The notes: generated from the sequence alone by a model not told the origin. A stretch of DNA of 64,000 bases from Agrococcus jenensis (GCF_003752465.1 NZ_RKHJ01000001.1:2898036-2962035), one strand, 5' to 3'; counted from the stretch's first letter, positions 17,177-27,100 are shown. Translations and numbers: made by a program.

Positions 17177-18313
17177 CTAGGGGGCGGGTGCAGCCTCGCA
17201 CGTCGGGAGCGCCGAGGTGTCCTCGTTCATGGCCACCGCGTCGATCGCCGCCATCGCGTCGTCGAGCGTGTCGACCGCGAAGACGGTGAGCCCCTCCGGC
17301 ACGTGCCCGGCGACCTCGCCGCAGTTCTCGACCGGTGCGAGGAAGTGCGTCGCGCCGGCGTCGACCGCGCCGTGCATCTTCTGCACGATGCCGCCGATGG
17401 GGCCGACGTCGCCGAGCGCGGCGATCGTGCCGGTGCCGGCCCAGCGCGTGCCGGCGGTCATCGCGCCGGGCGTCAGCTCGTCGACGACGCCGAGCGCGAA
17501 CATCATGCCGGCGCTCGGCCCGCCCACGTTCGGCAGCTGGATGTCGACCTCGAACGGGAACGTGAACTCGTTCGACGGGTAGATGCCGACGATCTTCTGC
17601 CCGTCCTCGACGACCGGCGTCACCTCGACGGTGAGCGCCTCGTCGCCGCGCTGGATCTCGAGCGTCGTGGGGCCGTCGACGGCCGCGATGGAGGCGCGGA
17701 TCGAGAAGACGTCGTACACCGCCTCGCCGTTGACGCGCAGGATGCGGTCGCCCTCCTCGAGCAGGCCCTCCGCGGGCGAGCCGGGGATGACGCCGGCGAT
17801 GCGCACGTCGCTCTCGACGTCGAGGCCCTCGTGCAGCAGCGCGGCCGCGACGGCGGCCGACTGCGAGTTCTGCATCTCGATGCGGCCAGCCTCGTTCGAC
17901 TCCTCGACCGACACCTGGGGCGGGAAGGCCGCGGCCATCGGGATGATCGAGTCGGACGGGTCGAGGTAGGCCTCGGCGACGTCGATCCAGGTGAGCGGCC
18001 GCTGCGGGTTGCCGAGCAGCGAGACGGTCAGCAGCCGCAGCTCCCCCTCGGTCGGGTACGTCTCGGCGCCGTCGATCGTGATGAGCGGGCCGGCGTCGGT
18101 GGCGCCGAGGGTGTCGAAGGTGGGGCCGGGCGTCTCGACGACGTACGGCGAGGGCAGGAAGGCGAGCGCGAGCGACGCGACCGCCGCGATGCCGAGGCCG
18201 ACCCATCCGGCCCGGCGCACGCGACGGGGCCGCACGTCCGGGAACCGGTGCTGCACCGGGTGTTCGCGGACGGCGGAGGACGGGATGGGCGGATTCCCCG
18301 CGGGTTGCGACAT
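17177..18313 (-). CDS. YlbL-like PDZ-domain Lon (S16) protease
   Basis: 378 residues: N-terminal transmembrane anchor (36-54), PDZ domain (about 150-235) and a C-terminal Lon-type proteolytic domain. The Ser-Lys dyad is Ser267 in GGPSAGMMFALG and Lys312 in GGIVQKMHGA. There is no AAA+ domain, as in YlbL-family proteins, some of which cleave a cell-division inhibitor in the DNA-damage response. Divergent from the DUF2342 zincin with only 20 bp between start codons and overlapping -10 boxes. Confidence 0.9.
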   Translation of the reverse strand: MSQPAGNPPIPSSAVREHPVQHRFPDVRPRRVRRAGWVGLGIAAVASLALAFLPSPYVVETPGPTFDTLGATDAGPLITIDGAETYPTEGELRLLTVSLLGNPQRPLTWIDVAEAYLDPSDSIIPMAAAFPPQVSVEESNEAGRIEMQNSQSAAVAAALLHEGLDVESDVRIAGVIPGSPAEGLLEEGDRILRVNGEAVYDVFSIRASIAAVDGPTTLEIQRGDEALTVEVTPVVEDGQKIVGIYPSNEFTFPFEVDIQLPNVGGPSAGMMFALGVVDELTPGAMTAGTRWAGTGTIAALGDVGPIGGIVQKMHGAVDAGATHFLAPVENCGEVAGHVPEGLTVFAVDTLDDAMAAIDAVAMNEDTSALPTCEAAPAP

Positions 18314-18321
18314 GCTGCGGC

Positions 18322-18328
18322 TAGCGTA
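18322..18328. promoter_or_regulatory. Overlapping back-to-back -10 boxes, YlbL-like / DUF2342
   Basis: TAGCGT (plus, 18322-18327) is 6 nt before the DUF2342 ATG, and TACGCT (minus, 18328-18323) is 9 nt before the protease ATG. The two hexamers share five base pairs, so simultaneous occupancy by two polymerases looks impossible. Confidence 0.55.
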
Positions 18329-18333
18329 GTCGC

Positions 18334-19728
18334 ATGCCTGAGGACTCCGACGATCGACGCCCTGAGGACGAGCTGCGGGAGATGCTGCAGAAGTTCCTGT
18401 CGGGCGAGGGACCGATCGATCCCGCCCGACTGGCAGGCGCTGCCGGCATGCCGTCCGACCCCGCGCAGCTGCAGGCCCTGATGGCCCAGCTGCAGGCGGC
18501 GCTCGCGCGCACCGAGGACGGCATCGACTGGGAGGCGTCCCGCCGCCAGGCCGCGGCCGTCGTGCAGCGCGACCCCGGCTCGGTGTCGAGCGCCGAGCGC
18601 GACGCGGTCCGGCAGGCGGCCGAGCTCGCGGCGCTCTGGCTCAGCGAGACGACCGACATCGGCGCCGCCGCCACCGAGCTGCAGCTGCTCTCGCGGCAGC
18701 AATGGGTCGACGCGACCATCCCCGTGTGGCAGGAGATGAGCGAGCCGGTCGCGAACAGCATCTCCGACGCGCTCACGGCCGCGATGCAGGAGCACGCGCC
18801 CGAGGAGGCGCAGGAGATGCTCGCCGGCGCCGAGCGGATCCTCCGCAACGTCGGCGGCACGATGTTCGCGATGCAGCTCGGCAACGTGGTCGGCCAGCTC
18901 GCCGGTGAGACCGTCGCGGGCGGCGACTTCGGCTTCCCGCTGCTCGAGGGCACCGCGGCGCTGCTGCCGGTCAACCTGCGCGCGGTCGCCGAGGGGCTCG
19001 AGATCCCCGAGGACCAGGTGCGCATCTGGATGTCGGCGCGCGAGCTCGCGCACGCCCGGCTCTTCCACCACGCGCGCTGGCTGCGCCTGCACGTGCTCTC
19101 GTCCGTGCGCGAGTACGCCGAGGGCATCCGCATCGACGTCGACCGGCTCGAGGAGCTCGCGGAGTCGTTCGACCCGACGAACCCCGATGAGCTGCGCGAG
19201 GCGCTGAAGAGCGGTGCGCTCATCCCGCCGAAGACGCCCGAGCAGGTCGAGACGCTCGCGCGCCTCGAGACGACGATCGCCCTCATCGAGGGCTGGGTCG
19301 ACGCGGTCACCGAGACGGCGACCGCCAGGCTCCCCAAGCGCGAGTCGATCGCCGAGATGGTGCGCCGGCGGCGCGCGACGGGCGGCCCCGCCGAGAAGGC
19401 GTTCGGCACGCTCGTCGGCCTCGAGATCCGGCCGCGCCGACTGCGCGAGGCCGCCGCGTTCTGGCGCACGGTGACGGATGCCGTGGGCGCCGAGGTGCGC
19501 GACTCGCTCTGGGACCAGCCCGACCTCATGCCCGACGGCGCCGACATCGACGACCCGTCGCGCGTCATCGCGCGCCTGCAGGGCGCCGGCGAGCTCGACG
19601 AGATGGACCTCGCGCTGCAGGAGCTGCTCGACGACGCGGAGCGCGCGGAGGGCGAGGCGCCCGCGCCGGCTGAGGCCGACGACGAGCCCGACGAGGACTC
19701 CGGCGAGGACGCCCCGCCGCAGCGCTGA
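18334..19728 (+). CDS. DUF2342 zinc-dependent metalloprotease-like protein
   Basis: 464 residues of the actinobacterial DUF2342/zincin_2 family. The family's degenerate zincin helix is at 235-250 (ARELAHARLFHHARWL): the His-Glu-x-x-His ideal is replaced by R-E-L-A-H, a feature I believe is common in the family. The segment QWVDATIPVWQEMSEP and the acidic tail (last 40 residues, Glu/Asp/Ala/Pro) are also typical. ATG leaderless 6 nt after TAGCGT. Proteolytic activity is inferred from family naming only. Confidence 0.85.
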   Translation: MPEDSDDRRPEDELREMLQKFLSGEGPIDPARLAGAAGMPSDPAQLQALMAQLQAALARTEDGIDWEASRRQAAAVVQRDPGSVSSAERDAVRQAAELAALWLSETTDIGAAATELQLLSRQQWVDATIPVWQEMSEPVANSISDALTAAMQEHAPEEAQEMLAGAERILRNVGGTMFAMQLGNVVGQLAGETVAGGDFGFPLLEGTAALLPVNLRAVAEGLEIPEDQVRIWMSARELAHARLFHHARWLRLHVLSSVREYAEGIRIDVDRLEELAESFDPTNPDELREALKSGALIPPKTPEQVETLARLETTIALIEGWVDAVTETATARLPKRESIAEMVRRRRATGGPAEKAFGTLVGLEIRPRRLREAAAFWRTVTDAVGAEVRDSLWDQPDLMPDGADIDDPSRVIARLQGAGELDEMDLALQELLDDAERAEGEAPAPAEADDEPDEDSGEDAPPQR

Positions 19729-19798
19729 CCCGGCCTGTGGAGCGTCGGCCTGTGGAGAGCCGGCGACGCGGCGGTGCCGATCGGCGCACCATGCCGCC

Positions 19799-20521
19799 AT
19801 GCTGCGCCTCGATCCGCACCTCGCCGTCTTCCGCACCGCGCCCGACCGCATCGCGATCGGGGCGCAGCAGCCGGTCGCCGAGCTCGACGCGGACGACCCG
19901 ACGCTCCTCGGCATCGCGGCGCTGACGCGCGGGGTCGTGCGCCGCGAGCTCGAGCACCTGCTGGGCGACGAGCCGGCCGCCGTGCTGCTCCGCGCGGTCG
20001 GGCCGGCGCTCGAGCTCTCGCCGCCCGCGCTCGGGGTGCGCGTGCGGGGCCGCATCCCCCTCGCCGACGCGCTGCACCGCGCGGTGCGGCTGTCGGGCCA
20101 TCCCGCGCGCGACGACGGGCTCGTGCTGCCGGTGGCGGCGTGGCGGCTGCCGGACGCGGAGCTCGAGCGGCTCGCGGCGTCGGGGCTCGCGCACCTGCCC
20201 GTCGTGGTCGGCGACGTCTGGGTGCAGGTCGGGCCGTTCGTGCCCGCGGGCGCCGGCTGCGCGGGCTGCGCCCGGCAGGACGCCGCTCGCCTGGACGCCG
20301 GCGCGCTGCTCCCGGGCCACCTGACGCCCGTGCCGAGCCCGATCGCGGCGGCGCAGACGGTCGTCACGGTGCTCGGCGCCCTCCGCCGGGCGGCCGACGA
20401 CGCGCTGCCAGCGGGCTGGGGCGCGCGCATCCGGCAGCGCGACGCCTCGGTCAGCGCGCTGCGGCGCTCCCGGGCGCGCTGCCCCCACCGATCTCGGCCA
20501 GGAACCGCGATGGCTGCCTGA
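19799..20521 (+). CDS. Small protein resembling the N-terminal/zinc-pair region of ThiF-like TOMM cyclodehydratase proteins
   Basis: 240 residues, function unknown. The opening MLRLDPHLAVFRTAPDRIAIG followed by VAELDADDPTLLGIAALTRG looks like the N-terminus of actinobacterial ThiF/cyclodehydratase-like proteins. Later GPFVPAGAGCAGC matches their GP-hydrophobic-P-x-CxxC segment. The E1/ThiF ATP-binding domain is not present, so it may be a reduced relative. The C-terminal about 25 residues overlap the 3' end of the convergent helicase gene by 71 bp. Start not backed by a clear ribosome-binding site. Confidence 0.55.
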   Translation: MLRLDPHLAVFRTAPDRIAIGAQQPVAELDADDPTLLGIAALTRGVVRRELEHLLGDEPAAVLLRAVGPALELSPPALGVRVRGRIPLADALHRAVRLSGHPARDDGLVLPVAAWRLPDAELERLAASGLAHLPVVVGDVWVQVGPFVPAGAGCAGCARQDAARLDAGALLPGHLTPVPSPIAAAQTVVTVLGALRRAADDALPAGWGARIRQRDASVSALRRSRARCPHRSRPGTAMAA

Positions 20522-22157
20522 TGGCGTGGCCGGAGTGGCGCGCCCAGGTCAGCGAGAGCGACCGCTGCGCGCGGGTGATGGCGACGTAGAGCAGTCGGCG
20601 CTCCTCGTCGATCTCGGCGAGCGTCGTCGCGTGCGAGACCGGCAGCAGCCCCTCGGCGAGGCCGATCACGTGCACGTGCGGCCACTCGAGGCCCTTCGCG
20701 GCGTGGATCGTCGCGATCGTCACGGCCGCGAGCGTCGGCTCGTGCTCCGTCGCCGCGCGCCGCTCGAGGTCGCGCGCGAAGCCGGGCAGGTCGGTGCCGC
20801 CCGCCTCCTCGGCGAGTGTGACGAGCGCGTGCAGCGCATCCCACTGCGCCCGCTCCTCGCCGTGCGTCGCGGGCGGCGAGGCGGAGTAGCCGAGCCCCAT
20901 GACGATGTCGGCGACCGCCTGGAACACCGGCCGGCCGTCGGCGGGCGCGCTCCGCAGCATGAGCACGGCGCGCTTGACCACCGGGATCTCGAAGAACCGC
21001 GTCGACCCGCGCACCGTCGACGACAGGCCGACGCCCGCGAGCGCCTGCTCGAGCAGCCCGGCCTGCGCGTGGAAGCGCGTGAGCACCGCGATGTCGCCGG
21101 GGTCGGCACCGGCGTCGACCTGCGCGCGGCACGCGGCGGCGACCGCGGCGGCCTCCGCGGAGTCGTTGCCGTGCACGGTCGCGCTCGGCTCCCGCCCCGG
21201 CTCGCCCGACGCGGCCGTGAGCGTGAGCGCGTCCCGCCCGCGCATGAGCCGGTTCGCGCAGCCGACGATCGCCGCGGTCGAGCGGTACGACCGCTCGAGC
21301 CGCACGACCTCGGCGTCCGGGTGGTCGTGGACGAAGCGGTTGAGGCTGGCCGGGTCGGCGCCGGCGAAGGAGTAGATGGTCTGGCTGGGGTCGCCGACCA
21401 CGCACACGTCGCGCCGGTCGCCGAGCCACGCGGCGAGCAGCCGCTGCTGCATGGGCGAGACGTCCTGGTACTCGTCGACGGTGAAGTGGCGGTAGCGGGA
21501 TCGCACCTCGTCGGCGACCACGGGCTCCCGCTCGAGCATGCCGGCGGTCGCGAGCAGCACGTCCTCGAAGTCGATCTGCCGCCGCTCGTCCTTCACGCGC
21601 TCGTAGGCCATGTGGAGGTCGATCATCGCGTCGGGCGCGATGCCGGTCGGCATCGGACGGATGCGGGCCTGCAGCCCGTAGTCCTCCATCGTCATCGCCT
21701 GCGACTTGCGCCACTCGATCTCGCCGGCCGCGTCGCGCAGCTGCGCCGTCGGCAGCCGCAGGCGCAGCTGCGCCGCGGCGTCGGCGAGCAGCGACGCCTT
21801 CTGCGGCAGCAGCCGGGGCATCGCGGAGCCCGTGAGCCGCGGCCAGAAGTGCGACAGCTGCGCGAGCGCCGCCGCGTGGAACGTGCGCGCCTGCACCCCG
21901 CCGGCACCGAGGCGCGCGAGCCGCGTGCGCATCTCCCCCGCCGCCCGGCTCGTGAACGTGAGCGCGAGCGATGCGTGCTCGGCCTGCTCGCCGGTGGCGA
22001 CGCCGTAGGCGATCCGGTGCGTGATCGCGCGCGTCTTGCCGGTGCCGGCGCCCGCGAGGATCGCGACGGGGCCGCCGAGCGTCGTCGCCGCCTGGCGCTG
22101 CTGCTCGTCGAGGCCGGCGAGGATGCGGTCGGCGTCGGTCAGCACGCGATCGGTCAC
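20451..22157 (-). CDS. UvrD/PcrA-like superfamily 1 DNA helicase
   Basis: 568 residues, shorter than canonical PcrA/UvrD (about 720). Motif I AGAGTGKTRAITHRI near 33-47, motif Ia LTFTSRAAGEMRTRL, motif II VDEYQDVSPMQ, motif III GDPSQTIYSFAGA, motif IV LERSYRS, motif V TIHAAKGLEWPHV and motif VI EERRLLYVAITRA are all visible. The shortening is mostly at the C-terminus after motif VI and in the 2B region. Probably the UvrD2-like helicase of Actinobacteria without its HRDC end. GTG overlaps the NudC stop (GTGA), so the two are co-translated. Confidence 0.9.
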   Translation of the reverse strand: MTDRVLTDADRILAGLDEQQRQAATTLGGPVAILAGAGTGKTRAITHRIAYGVATGEQAEHASLALTFTSRAAGEMRTRLARLGAGGVQARTFHAAALAQLSHFWPRLTGSAMPRLLPQKASLLADAAAQLRLRLPTAQLRDAAGEIEWRKSQAMTMEDYGLQARIRPMPTGIAPDAMIDLHMAYERVKDERRQIDFEDVLLATAGMLEREPVVADEVRSRYRHFTVDEYQDVSPMQQRLLAAWLGDRRDVCVVGDPSQTIYSFAGADPASLNRFVHDHPDAEVVRLERSYRSTAAIVGCANRLMRGRDALTLTAASGEPGREPSATVHGNDSAEAAAVAAACRAQVDAGADPGDIAVLTRFHAQAGLLEQALAGVGLSSTVRGSTRFFEIPVVKRAVLMLRSAPADGRPVFQAVADIVMGLGYSASPPATHGEERAQWDALHALVTLAEEAGGTDLPGFARDLERRAATEHEPTLAAVTIATIHAAKGLEWPHVHVIGLAEGLLPVSHATTLAEIDEERRLLYVAITRAQRSLSLTWARHSGHAIRQPSRFLAEIGGGSAPGSAAAR

Positions 22158-23053
22158 GCGGGTCGGGCGCCGCGCGCGAGCCAGGCGTCGAGGATCCACG
22201 ACGCGATCGAGGTCCGGCCCGGCAGCTGCACGGCGCCCGCCCGCAGCTCGTCGCGCGTGAACCAGCGGACGTCGAGGATCTCGACGCCGTCGGGGCGGAT
22301 GGTGCCCGGGTCGTCGGCGACGCACTCGAAGCCGATCATGAGGCTGCGCGGGAACGGCCAGGGCTGCGAGCCGAGGTAGTGCGGCTCGACGACCTCGAGC
22401 CCCGTCTCCTCGCGCACCTCGCGGACGACCGCGGCCTCGAGCGACTCGCCCGGGTCGACGAAGCCCGCGATGAGCGAGTAGCGACCCTCGGGCCACGCCG
22501 CGTTGTGGCCGAGCAGGATGCGCTCGTCGGCCCGGTCGTGGATCGCCACGATCACCGCGGGGTCGGTGCGCGGGAAGTGGGCTGCGCCGTTGACGTCGCG
22601 GCGCACCCAGCCCGACTCCTCGAAGTCGGCGGGGCTGCCGTCGATCGGGCTGTGGTGGCTCTCGCGCTGCCAGACGCCGAGCGCGACCGCCTGCACGAGC
22701 GCGCCGGCGTCGGCGTCGTCGAGGTCGGCACCCACCTCGCGGAGCGAGCGCCACTCGGCGCCCGGCACGTCGAAGGGCTCGGCGACGAGCATCGACAGGA
22801 TCACCCCGCCGGCGGCGCCGTCGGCGCCGGCCGCGCGGCCGAGCCAGCTGAGCGGCACGAGCGGCTCGACGTCGGCGGGCAGCGCGTCGGGGGCGAAGCG
22901 CACGAGCGCGCCGTCGCGCACCGGCGCGCGATCGCCGGCGACCGCGATGACGCGGGTCGAGGGGTCCTCGAGGGCGCGGTCGACCGCATCCGGCGCGAGC
23001 CGGGACGCGTGGTCGCGGTCGAGGGCCGATCTGGCGAGCGGGGGAACCTGCAC
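22154..23053 (-). CDS. nudC: NudC-type NAD(H) pyrophosphatase, zinc ribbon lost
   Basis: 299 residues. The Nudix box spans 197-219 (GFVDPGES...REVREETG) and is followed by the NADH-pyrophosphatase signature SQPWPFP at 229-235. The region corresponding to the four-Cys zinc ribbon (about 128-160, ending HFPRTDPAV) has no cysteine at all. Likely cleaves NAD(H) to NMN(H) and AMP and may decap NAD-RNA. I chose the GTG at 23053, preceded closely by GGAGGTGAC; an upstream ATG at 23113 is an alternative. Divergent from the phosphotransferase; GTGA overlap with the helicase. Confidence 0.85.
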   Translation of the reverse strand: MQVPPLARSALDRDHASRLAPDAVDRALEDPSTRVIAVAGDRAPVRDGALVRFAPDALPADVEPLVPLSWLGRAAGADGAAGGVILSMLVAEPFDVPGAEWRSLREVGADLDDADAGALVQAVALGVWQRESHHSPIDGSPADFEESGWVRRDVNGAAHFPRTDPAVIVAIHDRADERILLGHNAAWPEGRYSLIAGFVDPGESLEAAVVREVREETGLEVVEPHYLGSQPWPFPRSLMIGFECVADDPGTIRPDGVEILDVRWFTRDELRAGAVQLPGRTSIASWILDAWLARGARPA

Positions 23054-23098
23054 GTCACCTCCGTCGCGTGGCGCGGCCCCCGACGGTCGAGGGCGGCC

Positions 23099-23104
23099 TA
23101 GCCT
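23099..23104 (+). promoter_or_regulatory. -10 box of leaderless phosphotransferase promoter
   Basis: TAGCCT followed by 7 nt and the ATG at 23112. Confidence 0.6.
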
Positions 23105-23111
23105 GGCATCC

Positions 23112-24149
23112 ATGAGCACGAACCCCTTCACTCTAGCCGCGCTCGCCACCACCGCCGTCGACGGCCTGACGGTGGTCGGGGCGACCGAGGACGGCTCCGA
23201 CGAGCACCGCTCGGTCGTGGCCGCGCGCCTCGCCGACGGCGAGACCGTGCAGATCGTGCTCCCCCGCTCGGTCGCGGCGCTCGGCACCGCGCAGGCCCAC
23301 GCGGCGGCGCTGGCGGCGCTCACGCTCGCGACCCGCTCGCGGCTGCCGTTCGAGGTGCCGTCCGCGCTCGGCACCGCCGAGGCGGGCCGCTCGACCCTCT
23401 TCGTGCTCACCCGCCTCGGCGGCGCGACGATGCGGCTGCAGGACATCTCCCCCGCCCGTCCCGGTCTCGCGACGAGCGTCGGCCAGGCGATCGCGGCCAT
23501 CCACGAGCTGCCGACGTCCGTCGCCGCCGACGCGGGCCTGCCGCACGAGACGGCGCAGGCGCTGCGGCAGCGGCTGCTCGACACCTTCGACCGCGCTGCC
23601 GCGACCGGCTCGGTGCCGACGGCGCTGCTCGAGCGCTGGGAGGGCGCCCTCTCGGACGACCGGCTCTGGCAGTTCAAGCCCGCGCTCGTGCACGGCGACC
23701 TGCAGGCGCCCGCCTTCCGCGTCGAGGGCGCGCGCGTCGTCGGCATCGACGGCTGGCACGCGCTCGCCGTCGGCGACCCGGCGCGCGACCTCGCGTTCCT
23801 GCTCGGCTCGAACGAGTTCGGCAGCGTCGACGAGGCGTTCGACGCGCACGCCGCCGCGCGCGGCATCGGCGACCGCCAGCTGCGCCAGCGCGCGATGCTG
23901 CACGCCGAGCTCGACGTGGCCCGATGGCTGCTGCACGGCGTCGACTCGGGCGACCGGTCCGTCGTCGACGACGCGTCCGGGATGCTCGCGTCGCTCGTGC
24001 AGCGCGTCGACCGCGACCCGGGCGCCGCGATCGCCGCGAGCCAGCCCGAGACGATGGACCTCACCGGCGTGCAGCAGTACCTCGGCGAGACCGGACCGGT
24101 CGACGGCGCGGGCGACGACGCGGACCGCGCGCCCTCAGCCGACCGCTGA
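23112..24149 (+). CDS. APH-type phosphotransferase
   Basis: 345 residues of the aminoglycoside-phosphotransferase/choline-kinase fold. The catalytic loop reads LVHGDLQAP near residue 196-204 and the metal-binding motif VVGIDGWHALAVGDPARDLAFLLG follows, in place of the usual I-D-W-E/D. It resembles the macrolide 2'-phosphotransferase group in layout, but chromosomal, housekeeping-like surroundings give no sign of acquired resistance. Substrate unknown. Leaderless ATG; 15-bp tail overlap with adnB. Confidence 0.8.
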   Translation: MSTNPFTLAALATTAVDGLTVVGATEDGSDEHRSVVAARLADGETVQIVLPRSVAALGTAQAHAAALAALTLATRSRLPFEVPSALGTAEAGRSTLFVLTRLGGATMRLQDISPARPGLATSVGQAIAAIHELPTSVAADAGLPHETAQALRQRLLDTFDRAAATGSVPTALLERWEGALSDDRLWQFKPALVHGDLQAPAFRVEGARVVGIDGWHALAVGDPARDLAFLLGSNEFGSVDEAFDAHAAARGIGDRQLRQRAMLHAELDVARWLLHGVDSGDRSVVDDASGMLASLVQRVDRDPGAAIAASQPETMDLTGVQQYLGETGPVDGAGDDADRAPSADR

Positions 24150-27100
24150 CGCCGCCGCGACCGCCCGCTGCGCCCGCAGCCAGCGGTCCTCGAGCTCGGC
24201 GAGCGACTCGATGCGCGACGGCCGCACGACGCGGTCGTGCTCGACGAAGTAGAGCTCCGCGTCGACCAGGTCGGGGTCGAGCCCCGCGTGCGCCGCGTAG
24301 GCGGCGCGGTAGAGCGCGAGCTGCAGCTGCCGCGCCTCGAGGTCGGCGTCGCCGGAGGGCAGCCTGCCGGTCTTCCAGTCGACGACCGTCGCCCGCTCCC
24401 CGTCGCGGTAGACGGCGTCGATCTTGCACACGACCGTCGTGCCGGCGAGGGGCAGGTGGATCTCGAGCTCGGTCTCGGCGGGCTCGCGGTCGCCGTAGGG
24501 CGAGGCGAGGAAGGTGCGCTTCAGCCGCTCGAGCCGGTCGGCGTCGATGCCCACGAGCTCCTCGTCGAGCGCCTCGTCGTCGACGGCGTCGCCGAGCCCG
24601 ATCGCGCTGCCGCGCCGCTCGACCCAGCCGTGGAAGAGCGTCCCGAGCCGCGTCGCCGCGAAGGGCTCCTGCGGCATCGGCCGCGCGATCTGCTGCGCGA
24701 CGGCGACCGGGTCGGCCGCCCAGTCCTTGAAGCCGGATGCGGCGATGCGGGTGGGGAGGGCGAGCGGCGTGGCCGAGCGGTCGGCGAGCAGCAGCGCGAT
24801 GGCGTCGTCCCACGGCGTCGGCGCCGACGCGTCCGCGACGTGCACCGCGGCCGCGGCTCCCTCGATCGCCTGCCGCCGGGGACCCAGCGGGTCGACCGGC
24901 CACGCGAGCGAGGGGCTGCGGTCGCCGAGCGGGTTCTCGGCGCCCTTCGCGGGAGGCTCGAGCAGGTCGGCACCCATCGCACCCGCGGCGAGCTCGAGCA
25001 GCCGCTTCGGCTTCGCGGGGGTGCGGGCCATGCCGTACCACTGCGCGCCGGAGAGCCACAGCGCCCGTCGCGCGCGGGTGACGCCGACGTACGCGAGCCG
25101 GTCCTCCTCCGACTGGAAGTGGTCCCAGAGCGACTCGAGGTACCGCTCGCGCGCCGTCGCGTAGTCGAGCTGGGTGTCGTGGCCCCGCCACTCGAGGCGC
25201 GGCAGCAGGTCGGCGTCGCCCCGCAGCGGGTAGGGCAGCGTCGCGTGCGTGAGCCAGCCGAGCGGCTGGTCGTCCTGCTTCGCGGCGGCGAGCCGAGGCA
25301 GCGCCACGACGTCCCACTCGAGCCCCTTCGAGGCGTGCATCGTGAGCACCTGCACCCAGCCGGGCTCAGGCTCCGGCTCGGGCACGTCGGGGCCGCGCCC
25401 CGCCTCGAGCACGTCGAGGTAGGTGAGGAACGCCTCGAGCGAGCCGCGCTCGTCGGCGGCGGTGAACGCCTGCACCTCGCGCGCGAAGGCGTCGAGCGCG
25501 CCGTGCGCGTGCGGGCGCTTCGCCGCGACCTCGATGTCGAGCCGCAGCGCCTGCTCGACGCTCCGCACGAGCTCGGGCAGCGGCATCCCGGCGCGGCGGC
25601 GCAGCTCGCGCAGCAGCGCGCCGGCCTCCCGCATGCGCGCGAGCCCCGCTTCCGTGGCACCCTCGAGCCGCGGGACGTCGACGAGCGCGTCGAGCGCGTC
25701 GACGATCGACACGTGCGCCTCCGGCGCGATCGCACCCCGATCGGCGCTGCGCTGCTCGTCGCTCAGCCCGGCCTTCGCGAGCATCGACGCGCGCCGCTGG
25801 AGCGCCGCGAGGTCGGCGACGCCGATGCGCCAGCGGCTGCCGGCGAGCAGCCGCACGAGGCTCGACCCCTCCTCCGGCCGGCCGAGCACGCGCAGCGCGG
25901 CGACGAGGTCGACGACCTCCGGCTCGTCGAGCAGCCCGCCGCCGCCCGAGCGGAACACGCGGATGCCCTCGGTGCGGAGCGCCCTCGTGAGCTCGATGCC
26001 CTGCGCGTGGGAGCGCACGAGCACGGCAGCGGTGGTCTCGGAGCCCGCGACGCCGGCGCCGTGGGAGCGCAGCCACCGCGCGAGCTCGCGCGACTCGTCC
26101 TCGATCGTCGGCAGGTGCCGCACGACGACGTCGCCGGGTCCGGCGCCCTCGCGCGCCGCGAGCCGCCTGACGGGCACGCCGGGCTGCTCGGGCAGCCGGG
26201 TCGCGACGGCGTGGGCGAGCCGCAGCACGTCCTCGTCGTTGCGCCAGCTCGTCGAGAGGGTGAGCGTGCGCTCGACCCGGAAGCGCTGCGCGAAGAGCGC
26301 GAGCGTGCCGGCGCTCGCGCCGCGGAAGCCGTAGATCGCCTGGTTGGGATCGCCCACCGCCATCACGGGCGACCCGTCGAACAGCGCGTGGATCAGCTGC
26401 AGCTGCAGCACCGAGGTGTCCTGGAACTCGTCGAGCAGCACCGCCCGGTGGCGGGCGCGCAGCTCGTCGACGGCACCCGCGTGCGCGCTCACGGCGTCGA
26501 GCGCGAGCCACACCTGGTCGCTGAACTGCACGGCGCCGCGGCGGCGCTTCGCGTCGTCGAACGCGTCGACGAGGTCGGCGAGCGGCTCGAGGCTCGAGAC
26601 CCGCTCGACGTCCTGCGCGATCGCCTTCGCGTGCGCGGCGCGGAAGGCCTTCGGCTCGTCGGCGGTGGGCAGCGCGCGGAGCGCCTGGAAGCCCTCCGGG
26701 TAGCGGCCGCGCCGCAGCTCGTCGGTCGAGACGCGGTGGTCGCCGAGCGTGCCGGCGAGCTGCACGACGCGGTCGGCGACGGTCTCGGCGCGGCCGAGCG
26801 CGGCGAGCCGGAGGTCGTCGGAGGCGCGCGCCACCCGGAGGGCGAGCAGGAACGCGGCGGGGTCGGTGAGCACCTCGGACTCGGGATCGCGCCCGATCAG
26901 CAGCGCCCACTCGCGGAACAGCGCGCTCGCGAAGGAGTTGTAGGTCTGCACCACGGGCCGCCGGGTCGCCGCCACCTCGGGGTCGACGAGCCCCGCCTCG
27001 CCGAGCGCGCGCAGCTCGGCGGTCAGCCGCTCCCCGAGCTCGCGCGCCGCCTTGCGGGTGAACGTGAGGCCGAGCACCTCGTCGGGCGCGACGCTGCCGT

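Noticed and set aside
14042..18481. Plus-strand open frame of about 1480 codons
   Set aside because: It is the complement of the well-supported UPF0182 and YlbL-like genes; Arg/Val/Asp-rich low-complexity translation typical of antisense frames in high-G+C DNA.
23112..24149. Acquired macrolide/aminoglycoside resistance gene
   Set aside because: Base composition and leaderless promoter match neighbours, no mobile element nearby, and the APH fold also serves many metabolic kinases.
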